Translations under genes and position numbers: made by a program
The notes under the pieces: model-generated
Told to the model about the DNA's origin: nothing
Seen by the model: the letters and a program-made list of their open reading frames with translations, nothing else
Databases searched by the model: none
In this document: positions 1 through 13,214 of the stretch, in pieces
Layout: each line of letters opens with the position of its first letter
Position numbering within the stretch: position 1 is the first letter of the stretch
From: Theristus sp. LFF4_11
Taxonomy: Eukaryota; Nematoda; Chromadorea; Monhysterida; Xyalidae
Direction of reading: 5' to 3'
Length of the DNA: 64,000 nucleotides
NCBI GenBank assembly: GCA_030248135.1
Contig: JASANC010003886.1
Coordinates: 1-64,000, forward strand

Positions 1-64
1 TAGATTGATAAGTTCACTGAGCCAACGCCAACAATAGAAACATTCAAACAAACGTGGCACTTAC

Positions 65-3000
65 CGGGTATGCAATTATCGTCATCAATGGCTGTGTCAA
101 ATATTGCAGTGCCATCGTTTTCAGGGTCTACGCAAGTGGCCGTTCTGCTCTCGTCGTCATCGAAGCCGCCTTCAGCAGACTGATGAAGATACTGAGTGGC
201 TGAATCGCAGGTTGCACTGTATGTGTTTCCAGTCGGAATCTTTGTGCCATCGGTGTCGGAAAAGGTGGCGTTACCCGACGTACTAACAATGCATGCTGTA
301 AAATAAATGGCAATTAGATTAGCTTGGCAGAAACTGCAAAATCAGGAGATCTCTGTAGTTTCATTGCAGGCAGACTTGTGCTTGAAAAACAGCTGACCTG
401 TCACACAATTATCGTCTTCGTATCCGGGGACATCAAATGTTCCGTCGGTTTGACATGTTGTTGTGAACGAATCCGGTTGGAGGAAAGTGTCTTCACTGCC
501 AGTATGCATGATGTCAGTTGACGGACATGACACAACAAGTTGTTCTCCTGGTTGCACTTTGGTACCAACCGTCAGCGAAAGAGTAGCATTGCCAGATTGA
601 GCGACAAAGCATGCTTAATACAAATCTAGCTGGATTTGCAACTTCGCTGAGCCAACACCAACAATAGAAACGGTCAAAGAAACGTGGCACTTACCGGGTA
701 TGCAATTATCGTCATCAATGGCTGTGTCAAATACTGCAGTGCCATCGTTTTCAGGATCTACGCAAGTGGCCGTTCTGCTCTCGTCGTCATCGAAGCCGCC
801 TTCAGCAGACTGATGAAGATACTGAGTGGCTGAGTTGCAGGTTGCACTGTATGTGTTTCCAATCGGAATCTTTGTGCCATCGGTGTCGGAAAAGGTGGCG
901 TTACCCGACGTACTAACAGTGCATGCTGTAAAATAAATGGCAATTAGATTAGCTTGGCAGAAACTGCAAATCAGGAGATCTCGGTAGTTTTATTGCAGGC
1001 AGACTTGTGCTTGAAAAACAGCTGACCTGTCACACAATTATCGTCTTCGTATCCGGGGACATCAAATGTTCCGTCGGTTTGACATGTTGTTGTGAACGAA
1101 TCCGGTTGGAGGTATGTGTCTTCACTGCCAGTATGCATGATGTCAGTTGACGGACATGACACAACAAGTTGTTCCCCTGGTCGCACTTTGGTACCAACCG
1201 TCAGCGAAAGAGTAGCGTTGCCAGATTGAGCGACGAAGCATGCTTAATACAAATTTATCTAGATTGATAAGTTCACTGAGCCAACGCCAACAATAGAAAC
1301 ATTCAAACAAACGTGGCACTTACCGGGTATGCAATTATCGTCATCAATGGCTGCGTCAAATATTGCAGTGCCATCGTTTTCAGGGTCTACGCAAGTGGCC
1401 GTTCTGCTCTCGTCGTCATCGAAGCCGCCTTCAGCAGACTGATGAAGATACTGAGTGGCTGAATCGCAGGTTGCACTGTATGTGTTTCCAATCGGAATCT
1501 TTGTGCCATCGGTGTCGGAAAAGGTGGCGTTACCCGACGTACTAACGGTGCATGCTGTAAAATAAATGGCAATTAGATTAGCTTGGCAGAAACTGCAAAA
1601 TCAGGAGATCTCTGTAGTTTCATTGCAGGCAGACTTGTGCTTGAAAAACAGCTGACCTGTCACACAATTATCGTCTTCGTATCCGGGGACATCAAATGTT
1701 CCGTCGGTTTGACATGTTGTTGTGAACGAATCCGGTTGGAGGTAAGTGTCTTCACTGCCAGTATGCATGATGTCAGTTGACGGACATGACACAACAAGTT
1801 GTTCCCCTGGTTGCACTTTGGTACCGACCGTCAGCGAAAGAGTAGCATTGCCAGATTGAGCGACAAAGCATGCTTAATACAAATTTATCTAGATTGATAA
1901 GTTCACTGAGCCAACGCCAACAATAGAAACATTCAAACAAACGTGGCACTTACCGGGTATGCAATTATCGTCATCAATGGCTGCGTCAAATATTGCAGTG
2001 CCATCGTTTTCAGGGTCTACGCAAGTGGCCGTTCTGCTCTCGTCGTCATCGAAGCCGCCTTCAGCAGACTGATGAAGATACTGAGTGGCTGAATCGCAGG
2101 TTGCACTGTATGTGTTTCCAATCGGAATCTTTGTGCCATCGGTGTCGGAAAAGGTGGCGTTACCCGACGTACTAACGGTGCATGCTGTAAAATAAATGGC
2201 AATTAGATTAGCTTGGCAGAAACTGCAAAATCAGGAGATCTCTGTAGTTTCATTGCAGGCAGACTTGTGCTTGAAAAACAGCTGACCTGTCACACAATTA
2301 TCGTCTTCGTATCCGGGGACATCAAATGTTCCGTCGGTTTGACATGTTGTTGTGAACGAATCCGGTTGGAGGTAAGTGTCTTCACTGCCAGTATGCATGA
2401 TGTCAGTTGACGGACATGACACAACAAGTTGTTCCCCTGGTTGCACTTTGGTACCGACCGTCAGCGAAAGAGTAGCATTGCCAGATTGAGCGACAAAGCA
2501 TGCTTAATACAAATCTAGCTGGATTTGCAACTTCGCTGAGCCAACACCAACAACAGAAACGTTCAAAGAAACGTGGCACTTACCGGGTATGCAATTATCG
2601 TCATCAATGGCTGTGTCAAATACTGCAGTGCCATCGTTTTCAGGATCTACGCAAGTGGCCGTTCTGCTCTCGTCGTCATCGAAGCCGCCTTCAGCAGACT
2701 GATGAAGATACTGAGTGGCTGAGTTGCAGGTTGCACTGTATGTGTTTCCAATCGGAATCTTTGTGCCATCGGTGTCGGAAAAGGTGGCGTTACCCGACGT
2801 ACTAACAGTGCATGCTGTAAAATAAATGGCAATTAGATTAGCTTGGCAGAAACTGCAAATCAGGAGATCTCGGTAGTTTTATTGCAGGCAGACTTGTGCT
2901 TGAAAAACAGCTGACCTGTCACACAATTATCGTCTTCGTATCCGGGGACATCAAATGTTCCGTCGGTTTGACATGTTGTTGTGAACGAATCCGGTTGGAG

Positions 3001-6000
3001 GTATGTGTCTTCGCTGCCAGTATGCATGATGTCAGTTGACGGACATGACACAACAAGTTGTTCCCCTGGTCGCACTTTGGTACCAACCGTCAGCGAAAGA
3101 GTAGCGTTGCCAGATTGAGCGACGAAGCATGCTTAATACAAATTTATCTAGATTGATAAGTTCACTGAGCCAACGCCAACAATAGAAACATTCAAACAAA
3201 CGTGGCACTTACCGGGTATGCAATTATCGTCATCAATGGCTGTGTCAAATATTGCAGTGCCATCGTTTTCAGGGTCTACGCAAGTGGCCGTTCTGCTCTC
3301 GTCGTCATCGAAGCCGCCTTCAGCAGACTGATGAAGATACTGAGTGGCTGAATCGCAGGTTGCACTGTATGTGTTTCCAATCGGAATCTTTGTGTCATCG
3401 GTGTCGGAAAAGGTGGCGTTACCCGACGTACTAACAATGCATGCTGTAAAATAAATGGCAATTAGATTAGCTTGGCAGAAACTGCAAAATCAGGAGATCT
3501 CTGTAGTTTCATTGCAGGCAGACTTGTGCTTGAAAAACAGCTGACCTGTCACACAATTATCGTCTTCGTATCCGGGGACATCAAATGTTCCGTCGGTTTG
3601 ACATGTTGTTGTGAACGAATCCGGTTGGAGGAAAGTGTCTTCACTGCCAGTATGCATGATGTCAGTTGACGGACATGACACAACAAGTTGTTCCCCTGGT
3701 TGCACTTTGGTACCGACCGTCAGCGAAAGAGTAGCATTGCCAGATTGAGCGACAAAGCATGCTTAATACAAATCTAGCTGGATTTGCAACTTCGCTGAGC
3801 CAACACCAACAACAGAAACGTTCAAAGAAACGTGGCACTTACCGGGTATGCAATTATCGTCATCAATGGCTGTGTCAAATATTGCAGTGCCATCGTTTTC
3901 AGGGTCTACGCAAGTGGCCGTTCTGCTCTCGTCGTCATCGAAGCCGCCTTCAGCAGACTGATGAAGATACTGAGTGGCTGAATCGCAGGTTGCACTGTAT
4001 GTGTTTCCAATCGGAATCTTTGTGCCATCGGTGTCGGAAAAGGTGGCGTTACCCGACGTACTAACGGTGCATGCTGTAAAATAAATGGCAATTAGATTAG
4101 CTTGGCAGAAACTGCAAAATCAGGAGATCTCTGTAGTTTCATTGCAGGCAGACTTGTGCTTGAAAAACAGCTGACCTGTCACACAATTATCGTCTTCGTA
4201 TCCGGGGACATCAAATGTTCCGTCGGTTTGACATGTTGTTGTGAACGAATCCGGTTGGAGGTAAGTGTCTTCGCTGCCAGTATGCATGATGTCAGTTGAC
4301 GGACATGACACAACAAGTTGTTCCCCTGGTTGCACTTTGGTACCAACCGTCAGCGAAAGAGTAGCGTTGCCAGATTGAGCGACGAAGCATGCTTAATACA
4401 AATTTATCTAGATTGATCAGTTCACTGAGCCAACGCCAACAATAGAAACATTCAAACAAACGTGGCACTTACCGGGTATGCAATTATCGTCATCAATGGC
4501 TGTGTCAAATACTGCAGTGCCATCGTTTTCAGGATCTACGCAAGTGGCCGTTCTGCTCTCGTCGTCATCGAAGCCGCCTTCAGCAGACTGATGAAGATAC
4601 TGAGTGGCTGAATCGCAGGTTGCACTGTATGTGTTTCCAATCGGAATCTTTGTGCCATCGGTGTCGGAAAAGGTGGCGTTACCGGACGTACTAACGGTGC
4701 ATGCTGTAAAATAAATGGCAATTAGATTAGCTTGGCAGAAACTGCAAATCAGGAGATCTCGGTAGTTTTATTGCAGGCAGACTTGTGCTTGAAAAACAGC
4801 TGACCTGTCACACAATTATCGTCTTCGTATCCGGGGACATCAAATGTTCCGTCAGTTTGACATGTTGTTGTGAACGAATCCGGTTGGAGGTAAGTGTCTT
4901 CGCTGCCAGTATGCATGATGTCAGTTGACGGACATGACACAACAAGTTGTTCCCCTGGTTGCACTTTGGTACCAACCGTCAGCGAAAGAGTAGCGTTGCC
5001 AGATTGAGCGACGAAGCATGCTTAATACAAATTTATCTAGATTGATAAGTTCACTGAGCCAACGCCAACAATAGAAACATTCAAACTAACGTGGCACTTA
5101 CCGGGTATGCAATTATCGTCATCAATGGCTGTGTCAAACATTGCAGTGCCATCGTTTTCAGGATCTACGCAAGTGGCCGTTCTGCTCTCGTCGTCATCGA
5201 AGCCGCCTTCAGCAGACTGATGAAGATACTGAGTGGCTGAATCGCAGGTTGCACTGTATGTGTTTCCAATCGGAATCTTTGTGCCATCGGTGTCGGAAAA
5301 GGTGGCGTTACCGGACGTACTAACGGTGCATGCTGTAAAATAAATGGCAATTAGATTAGCGTGGCAGAAACTGCAAATCAGGAGATCTTTGTAGATTTAT
5401 TGCAGGCAAACTTGTGCTGGAAAAAGAGCTGACCTGTCACACAATTATCGTCTTCGTATCCGGGGACATCAAATGTTCCATCGGTTTGACATGTTGTTGT
5501 AAACGAATCCGGTTGGAGGTATGTGTCTTCGCTGCCAGTATGCATGATGTCAGTTGACGGACATGACACAACAAGTTGTTCTCCTGGTTGCACTTTGGTA
5601 CCAACCGTCAGCGAAAGAGTAGCATTGCCAGATTGAGCGACGAAGCATGCTTAATACAACTTTAGCTAGATATTTATCTTCACTGAGCCAACGCCAACAA
5701 TAGAAACGTTCAAAGAATCGTCACACTTACCGGGTATGCAATTATCGTCATCAATGGCTGTGTCAAATATTGCAGTGCCATCGTTTTCAGGATCTACGCA
5801 AGTGGCCGTTCTGCTCTCGTCGTCATCGAAGCCGCCTTCAGCAGACTGATGAAGATACTGAGTGGCTGAATCGCATGTTGCACTGTATGTGTTTCCAGTC
5901 GGAATCTTTGTGCCATCGGTGTCGGAAAAGGTGGCGTTACCGGACGCACTAACGGTGCATGCTGTAAAAAGAATGGCAATTAGATTAGCTTGGCAGAAAC

Positions 6001-9000
6001 TGCAAATCAGGAGATCTCTGTAGTTTTATTGCAGGCTGACTTGTGCTTGAAAAACAGCTGACCTGTCACACAATTATCGTCTTCGTATCCGGGGACATCA
6101 AATGTTCCGTCGGTTTGACATGTTGTTGTGAACGAATCCGGTTGGAGGTAAGTGTCTTCGCTGCCAGTATGCATGATGTCAGTTGACGGACATGACACAA
6201 CAAGTTGTTCCCCTGCTTCCACTTTAGTACCAACCGTCAGCGAAAGAGTAGCGTTGCCAGATTGAGCGACGAAGCATGCTTAATACAAATTTATCTAGAT
6301 TGATAAGTTCACTGAGCCAACGCCAACAATAGAAACTTTCAAACTAACGTGGCACTTACCGGGTATGCAATTATCGTCATCAATGGCTGTGTCAAACATT
6401 GCAGTGCCATCGTTTTCAGGATCTACGCAAGTGGCCGTTCTGGTCTCGTCGTCATCGAAGCCGCCTTCAGCAGACTGATGAAGATACTGAGTGGCTGAAT
6501 CGCAGTTTGCACTGTATGTGTTTCCAATCGGAATCTTTGTGCCATCAGTGTCGGAAAAGGTGGCGTTACCGGACGTACTAACGGTGCATGCTGTAAAAAG
6601 AATGGCAATTAGATGAGCTTGGCAGAAACTGCAAATCAGGAGATCTCTGTAGTTTTATTGCAGGCTGACTTGTGCTTGAAAAACAGCTGACCTGTCACAC
6701 AATTATCGTCTTCGTATCCGGGGACATCAAATGTTCCGTCGGTTTGACATGTTGTTGTGAACGAATCCGGTTGGAGGTAAGTGTCTTCGCTGCCAGTATG
6801 CATGATGTCAGTTGACGGACATGACACAACAAGTTGTTCCCCTGGTTCCACTTTAGTACCAACCGTCAGCGAAAGAGTAGCGTTGCCAGATTGAGCGACG
6901 AAGCATGCTTAATACAAATCTAGCTGGTTTTGCAACTTCGCTCAGGAAAAAACAACAATAGAAACGTTCAAAGAAACGTGGCACTTACCGGGTATGCAAT
7001 TATCGTCATCAATGGCTGTGTCAAATACTGCAGTGCCATCGTTTTCAGGATCTACGCAAGTGGCCGTTCTGCTCTCGTCGTCATCGAAGCCGCCTTCAGC
7101 AGACTGATGAAGATACTGAGTGGCTGAATTGCAGGTTCCACTGTATGTGTTTCCAATCGGAATCTTTGTGCCATCGGTGTCGGAAAAGGTGGCGTTACCC
7201 GACGTACTAACGGTGCATGCTGTAAAATAAATGGCAATTAGATTTGCTTGGCAGAAACTGCAAATCAGGAGATCTCTGTAGTTTTATTGCAGGCTGACTT
7301 GTGCTTGAAAAACAGCTGACCTGTCACACAATTATCGTCTTCGTATCCGGGGACATCAAATGTTCCGTCGGTTTGACATGTTGTTGTGAACGAATCCGGT
7401 TGGAGGTAAGTGTCTTCGCTGCCAGTATGCATGATGTCAGTTGACGGACATGACACAACAAGTTGTTCCCCTGGTTCCACTTTAGTACCAACCGTCAGCG
7501 AAAGAGTAGCGTTGCCAGATTGAGCGACGAAGCATGCTTAATACAAATTTATCTAGATTGATAAGTTCACTGAGCCAACGCCAACAATAGAAACTTTCAA
7601 ACTAACGTGGCACTTACCGGGTATGCAGATATCGTCATCAATGGCTGTGTCAAACATTGCAGTGCCATCGTTTTCAGGATCTACGCAAGTGGCCGTTCTG
7701 GTCTCGTCGTCATCGAAGCCGCCTTCAGCAGACTGATGAAGATACTGAGTGGCTGAATCGCAGTTTGCACTGTATGTGTTTCCAATCGGAATCTTTGTGC
7801 CATCAGTGTCGGAAAAGGTGGCGTTACCGGACGTACTAACGGTGCATGCTGTAAAAAGAATGGCAATTAGATTAGCTTGGCAGAAACTGCAAATCAGGAG
7901 ATCTCTGTAGTTTTATTGCAGGCTGACTTGTGCTTGAAAAACAGCTGACCTGTCACACAATTATCGTCTTCGTATCCGGGGACATCAAATGTTCCGTCGG
8001 TTTGACATGTTGTTGTGAACGAATCCGGTTGGAGGTAAGTGTCTTCGCTGCCAGTATGCATGATGTCAGTTGACGGACATGACACAACAAGTTGTTCCCC
8101 TGGTTCCACTTTAGTACCAACCGTCAGCGAAAGAGTAGCGTTGCCAGATTGAGCGACGAAGCATGCTTAATACAAATCTAGCTGGTTTTGCAACTTCGCT
8201 GAGGAAAAAACAACAATAGAAACGTTCAAAGAAACGTGGCACTTACCGGGTATGCAATTATCGTCATCAATGGCTGTGTCAAATACTGCAGTGCCATCGT
8301 TTTCAGGATCTACGCAAGTGGCCGTTCTGCTCTCGTCGTCATCGAAGCCGCCTTCAGCAGACTGATGAAGATACTGAGTGGCTGAATTGCAGGTTCCACT
8401 GTATGTGTTTCCAATCGGAATCTTTGTGCCATCGGTGTCGGAAAAGGTGGCGTTACCCGACGTACTAACGGTGCATGCTGTAAAATAAATGGCAATTAGA
8501 TTTGCTTGGCAGAAACTCCAAATCAGGAGATCTCTGTAGTTTTATTGCAGGCTGACTTGTGCTTGAAAAACAGCTGACCTGTCACACAATTATCGTCTTC
8601 GTATCCGGGGACATCAAATGTTCCGTCGGTTTGACATGTTGTTGTGAACGAATCCGGTTGGAGGTAAATGTCTTCGCTGCCAGTATGCATGATGTCAGTT
8701 GACGGACATGACACAACAAGTTGTTCCCCTGGTTGCATTTTTGTACCAACCGTCAGCGAAAGAGTAGCGTTGCCAGATTGAGCGACGAAGCATGCTTAAT
8801 ACAAATTTATCTAGATTGATAAGTTCAGTGAGCCAACGCCAACAATAGAAACATTCAAACAAACGTGGCACTTACCGGGTATGCAATTATCGTCATCAAT
8901 GGCTGTGTCAAATACTGCAGTGCCATCGTTTTCAGTATCTACGCAAGTGGCCGTTCTGCTCTCGTCGTCATCGAAGCCGCCTTCAGCAGACTGATGAAGA

Positions 9001-10365
9001 TACTGAGTGGCTGAATCGCAGGTTGCACTGTATGTGTCTCCAATCGGAATCTTTGTGCCATCGGTGTCGGAAAAGGTGGCGTTACCCGACGTACTAACGG
9101 TGCATGCTGTAAAATAAATGGCAATTAGATTAGCTTGGCAGAAACTGCAAATCAGGAGATCTCGGTAGTTTTATTGCAGGCAGACTTGCGCTTGAAAAAA
9201 CAGCTGACCTGTCACACAATTATCGTCTTCGTATCCGGGGACATCAAATGTTCCGTCGGTTTGACATGTTGTTGTGAACGAATCCGGTTGGAGGTAAGTG
9301 TCTTCGCTGCCAGTATGCATGATGTCAGTTGACGGACATGACACAACAAGTTGTTCCCCTGGTTGCACTTTGGTGCCAACCGTCAGCGAAAGAGTAGCAT
9401 TGCCAGATTGAGCGACGAAGCATGCTTAATACAAATCTAGCTGGATTTGCAACTTCGCTGAGCCAACACCAACAATAGAAACGTTCAAAGAAATGTGGCA
9501 CTTACCTGGTATGCAATTATCGTCATCAATGGCTGTGTCAAATACTGCAGTGCCATCGTTCTCAGGAACTACGCAACTGGCCGTTCTGCTCTCGTCGTCA
9601 TCGAAGCCGCCTTCAGCAGACTGATGAAGATACTGAGTGGCTGAATCGCAGGTTGCACTGTATGTGTTTCCAACCGGAATCTTTGTGCCATCGGTGTCGG
9701 AAAAGGTGGCGTTACCGGACGTACTAACGGGGCATGCTGTAAAATAAATAGCAATTAGATTAGCTTGGCAGAAACTGCAAAACAGGAGATCTTTGTAGTT
9801 TTATTGCAGGCAAACTTGTGCTGGAAAAAGAGCTGACCTGTCACACAATTATCGTCTTCGTATCCGGGGACATCAAATGTTCCGTCGGTTTGACATGTTG
9901 TTGTGAACGAATCCGGTTGGAGGTAAGTGTCTTCGCTGCCAGTATGCATGATGTCAGTTGACGGACATGACACAACAAGTTGTTCCCCTGGTTGCACTTT
10001 TGTACCAACCGCCAGCGAAAGAGTAGCATTGCCAGATTGAGCGACGAAGCATGCTTAATACAACTTTAGCTAGATATTTATCTTCACTGAGCCAACGCCA
10101 ACAATAGAAACGTTCAAAGAATCGTCACACTTACCGGGTATGCAATTATCGTCATCAATGGCTGTGTCAAATATTGCAGTGCCATCGTTTTCAGGATCTA
10201 CGCAAGTGGCCGTTCTGCTCTCGTCGTCATCGAAGCCGCCTTCAGCAGACTGATGAAGATACTGAGTGGCTGAATCGCATGTTGCACTGTATGCGTCTCC
10301 AATCGGAATCTTTGTGCCATCCGTGTCGGAAAAGGATGCGTTCCCAGTGGTGCTCACGATGCATG
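65..10365 (-). CDS. Giant tandem sushi/CCP-like domain gene (partial, 33 domain exons)
   Basis: Seventeen 231-bp exons (first at 65-295, last at 10,135-10,365) alternate with sixteen 216-bp exons (first at 398-613). Each is flanked by AG and GT and is phase 1 at both ends, the classic arrangement of shuffled extracellular modules. The 77-residue type runs CTVSTSGNATFSD... to DDDNCIPG; the 72-residue type runs CFVAQSGNATLSL... to YEDDNCVT. Each has four cysteines with the spacing of a sushi/CCP module (a Gly and aromatic before Cys2, TxTC at Cys3, a DGTF-like turn, NC at the end), but the usual Trp is absent. Together they give about 2,460 residues of repeats. CCP proteins are secreted or membrane-bound adhesion or complement-type proteins; that role is inferred. 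The gene runs off the left edge, and the exon at 10,365 has a 3' splice site before it, so 5' exons and any signal peptide lie elsewhere. A divergent non-CCP four-Cys module is the alternative. Confidence 0.72.
6274..8790. repeat. Higher-order duplication inside the array: 1,258-bp dimer twice
   Basis: Two adjacent units (about 6,274-7,531) are repeated as a pair (about 7,532-8,790). They share private variants: the intron tracts with actttcaaactaacg (6,333 and 7,591), the unusual gaggaaaaaacaac or caggaaaaaacaac intron (6,942 and 8,200), and the same exon changes. A second, longer relation exists: the aactttagctagatattt intron and the ctggaaaaagagc intron occur together near 5,400-5,720 and again near 9,810-10,130, seven units apart. 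Confidence 0.75.
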
Positions 10366-10978
10366 CTAAAACTGTTAAAGAAGCGACTGCTTAAAAATCG
10401 GTGCCGAAGGGGAATAGAAGCGTACCGTACCGTGTACCCCTAGCACGAAAGTTGCGCTCTGTGGGGGGGGGGGAGTTGGGTGGTTCGAACACCCACCCCT
10501 AAACCCGGGACCCCCGTGGGTACCCCCCACCCTCTTCTCGACTCGGCACCCGCCCGCGGGTACCACTCGGCACCCGCCCGTGGGTACCACTCGGCACCCG
10601 CCCGCGGGTACCCACCGCTCTCAAAATGTTCCCAAAATCACAAACTTTTGCTAAAAAATCATGAGTTTTTAATAAAAAATCACAAATTTTTTTTAAACTG
10701 ATGATTTTTTGGTTCCTAGAATACCAGGTGCATAATATGCACTAAATATAAGGTTATTTAGTCTTACAAACAAATATTTTTAGCGCTTTCTTTAAAATTT
10801 TTAAGCATTTTCCATTGTAAAATTTGCAAAAAAAACCCTCAGGTTAGGGGAGGGGTGGCACCCTTCATGAACCGATTAGCATGCGGTGTACCCCCTAGCA
10901 GGCAACCGGGGGTCCCACTTACCCGCAACCCAAAAATCGGCACCTCCACGGGTAGGTACCCCGGGAAGGTACGCGACC
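10366..10978. other. No gene seen; low-complexity and G-rich DNA
   Basis: This is the DNA upstream of the first visible CCP-like exon. It starts as an intron (tttttaag and gttttag tracts on the minus strand), then becomes G/C-rich with an 11-G run at 10,463 and kpnI-like gggtaccc motifs, then AT-rich. I found no exon that continues the CCP gene here. Confidence 0.5.
10545..10614. repeat. 24-bp minisatellite, three copies
   Basis: The unit ggcacccgcccgcgggtaccactc occurs three times in tandem with one or two changes. Confidence 0.9.
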
Positions 10979-11125
10979 CTCTGTCTCGTGTCTCGTCTTG
11001 TCTCGCGACCCTTTGTCTCGTATCTTGTCTCGTCTCGAGGATTTTGAAAAAAGGCTGTCTCGTGTCTCGTCTCGTTTCGTGACCCTCTGTGTCGTGTCTC
11101 GTGTCGTCTCGCGGGTACCCTGTCT
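10979..11125. repeat. Degenerate (TCTCG)n simple repeat
   Basis: An irregular run of tctcg and tgtctcg words, interrupted by a short AT segment near 11,040. It overlaps the degraded 3' side of the transposase relic. Confidence 0.9.
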
Positions 11126-11139
11126 CGCGGCAACCCTAT

Positions 11140-11700
11140 GCTTGACCACTCCCCACAGCCAGTAGCCACATGCTGTATTGTCAGGCGAGCTTGCAGGCCA
11201 AGCAATCGGCCCACTGCGACCAATCGATCGTTGAGCAAACTGAGTGCCTAGCCCAGGTGCGCACCGCCACTGACCAATGTGGCGGTGCGCCGCCTTGCTG
11301 GAAAAACAGACGGCCATCGACTAATGCAGGGATCTGTTGCAGTTGAGGCCGTAGCCAATCAGTGAGCATTCGCGCGGTTACTCGGCACCACTGACGGTTG
11401 ACTCAAAAACGAACGGACCCAGGATGCCGCCAGACCATATGTCCACCAAACTGTTATGCTGGGAGAATGCAGAGACTGCGTTTCCACAACTCTGGATTCT
11501 CCGCAGACCAGTATCTCGTGTTTTGCGTGTTCGCCCATCCGTCCAAGCGAAATGTTGCTTTATCAGAGAAGAAGACTTTATCTTCTGTGGGAACACTGGA
11601 TCGGCATCGATCACTTGTAATTCGGAAAATGTTTTTACTCGTGTCATTTTGCTTCAAATTTAATAGTTTTTGTGTCAAACAAATTCTCATAGCGTCTACT
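11140..11700 (-). pseudogene. Mariner/Tc1-type (DDE) transposase relic, frameshifted
   Basis: Read on the minus strand from 11,690 to 11,140, several frames carry consecutive pieces of a Tc1/mariner-superfamily DDE transposase. FFSDKATFRLDGWANTQNTR is the first catalytic Asp block (FSDEATF-like). LFFQQGGAPPHWSVAVRTW is the second block, where the usual QQDGAPPH Asp has become Gly. GPIAWPASSPDNTACGYWLW is the third block, where the usual SPDLTPxDYxLWG Asp has become Gly. At least two frame changes are needed to read through. Two of three catalytic acids are gone, so it cannot be active. No terminal inverted repeats were found beside it. Confidence 0.85.
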
Positions 11701-11906
11701 ACAAAACCCTGAAAAATTTATCGAAAACGGTCAACACACGCACGCGAAATTACGAAAACAAATAGGGAAGTTCTATCTGGGCCACTTTTTAGAAACCGTG
11801 CAATCTGCAATAAATGACTAATCTTGTGCACTTGCGCTTTGATTTAGTTTGGTGCTCAGGTCGAGTGTACAACTGCTGTGGATAATCTAAAAAACGTCAA
11901 AAGACA

Positions 11907-12085
11907 ATAAGTGCCGTAAAGTCTTGCATATAAGGTTCCTCCCTTTTATAAGACCCCCACCCAAAAGTGGGCCGAGTGTCACACTGCGGGAAACCAAAAA
12001 AATCAAAATTTTCACTTGGTCGAAATCCCACCCCGTTTATCAGGCTCGGATTTCGTAATGTTCGCTTTATAAGACCTCCTTTGTC
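11907..12085. repeat. Dispersed repeat, direct copy at 13,650-13,795
   Basis: The block ccgtaaagtct...aaggntcctcc...ataag...gagtgtcacac.gcgggaaacc...caaaatt is shared with 13,650-13,795 in the same orientation. A reverse fragment (gcaagactttccggta) sits at 13,220-13,236, so the block also brackets the MITE between them. Unclassified. Confidence 0.7.
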
Positions 12086-12137
12086 ACACAAAATTCCACT
12101 TTCAGAAATTTTTGATTTTCAAATTTATATAAAGAGA

Positions 12138-13214
12138 CAGTGAGCCAAAAAAGGTTCCAATTCTAAAATGCTCTCACTGGCTTGTGCTGAGGTGTTTCGA
12201 GCTAAACATTTGGAGGTTTTTCTGACTAAATTTTTGTCATGGTATGTTGCCCCATTCACTGGGTCACTACAGCAGAATATCTGGAAAACATGAAAAATCG
12301 ACAAATGTTGTGAAATTCAGAGGGTTGATTTAGCTGTAACAAAGGGACCTCGCGTTTTAAAATTTGGAACAGTGTCAGAACACTTTGGGAGGTTTTTTGC
12401 GATCAAATTTTTTTTTGGTTTACACGTAAGTTCATTTTTACAGTGTCATTTTCCGTAATAGCATTTTTTGACGAAAAAGCAATGCTCATCCATAATCTCA
12501 CGGTTTATCATTGCTCATAAACGGACTTCCGAACTGATGTATCGTCATGCGGGGTCAAATAAAATCTTGTACAAAATTTCCGAACCACTGTGGAACAGCT
12601 ATTCGTTTGTTCCCCTCAAATTGACAAACCAGACTCGCTGCTCTGCCGTCCACTTAACCATGATGGCAGCAAAGACTGAAAATGTTAGTGCATCTCTCAC
12701 TGCAGAAAACATGGTGAAAATGGTGAAAACTGTTATGGTGAAAATATCAGAGTGGCAAATTGTGTGAATTAAAAAAGCAAAAAACAATTTGGATTTGAAA
12801 AGCAAGATAAATTCGCGTCTGTTTTGAGCAGAATTGCTCACGCACAGTCAGACTTGAAGTGCAACATTGGAGTGATCAAAAACTGTTCAAATGCAACTCA
12901 GCATTCGGCATTTCTAAGCTGCTTTAAACTCATATTGCTTTTTTCATCTTTTTTGCTTTGTGAACACACCAACGTTCATGCTTTTGGTCTTTGTTACAAC
13001 TAAATGAACCCTCTGCATTTTACAACATTTGTTGATTTTTCATAATTTCCAGATATTTTGCTGTAGTGAGTGACAGGGGCAACATATCGTGACAAAAATT
13101 AAGTCAGAAAAACCTCCAAATGTTTTCTAATAGTGTTCTAATTTTCAGCTCGAAACACCTCAGCACAAATCAGTGAGAGCATTTTAGAATTGGAACTTTT
13201 TTTGGCTCACCCTG
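12138..13214. mobile_element. Mariner-type MITE with ~210-bp terminal inverted repeats, copy 1
   Basis: The left end (cagtgagccaaaaaaggttcc) and the right end (reverse complement of ggaactttttttggctcaccctg) are the tips of an inverted repeat about 210 bp long (12,138-12,345 and about 13,000-13,214). The CAGGGTGAGCCAAAAA-like tip and adjacent TA are typical of mariner elements. The 0.65-kb centre has no convincing transposase. Confidence 0.8.

Larger units (their letters stand above)
1..10365. repeat. ~630-bp tandem array carrying the CCP-like exon pairs
   Basis: The unit is 231-bp exon, 102-bp intron, 216-bp exon, 81-bp intron, repeated about 16.5 times at 629-630 bp spacing. Intron sequence is nearly as similar between units as exon sequence, so the array arose by recent duplication or is kept uniform by gene conversion or unequal exchange, not by selection on the protein alone. 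The 81-bp intron has three recognisable variants (aaatttatctagattgataag, aaatctagctggatttgc and aactttagctagatattt types) that allow higher-order duplications to be traced. Positions 1-64 are the downstream intron of the first visible exon. Confidence 0.95.

Noticed and set aside
296..397. Read-through of the 72-codon exon into ...CNKTTEIS
   Set aside because: This is the intron after the GTCAGC donor; it hits a stop, while splicing to TTTACAG keeps the frame.
1..10365. CRISPR array or bacterial repeat protein
   Set aside because: Units are 630 bp with spliceosomal introns; the surroundings are eukaryotic.
104..10443. Many plus-strand 60-101 codon frames across the CCP array
   Set aside because: They repeat with the array only because the DNA repeats; splice sites and cysteine-patterned exons are all on the minus strand.
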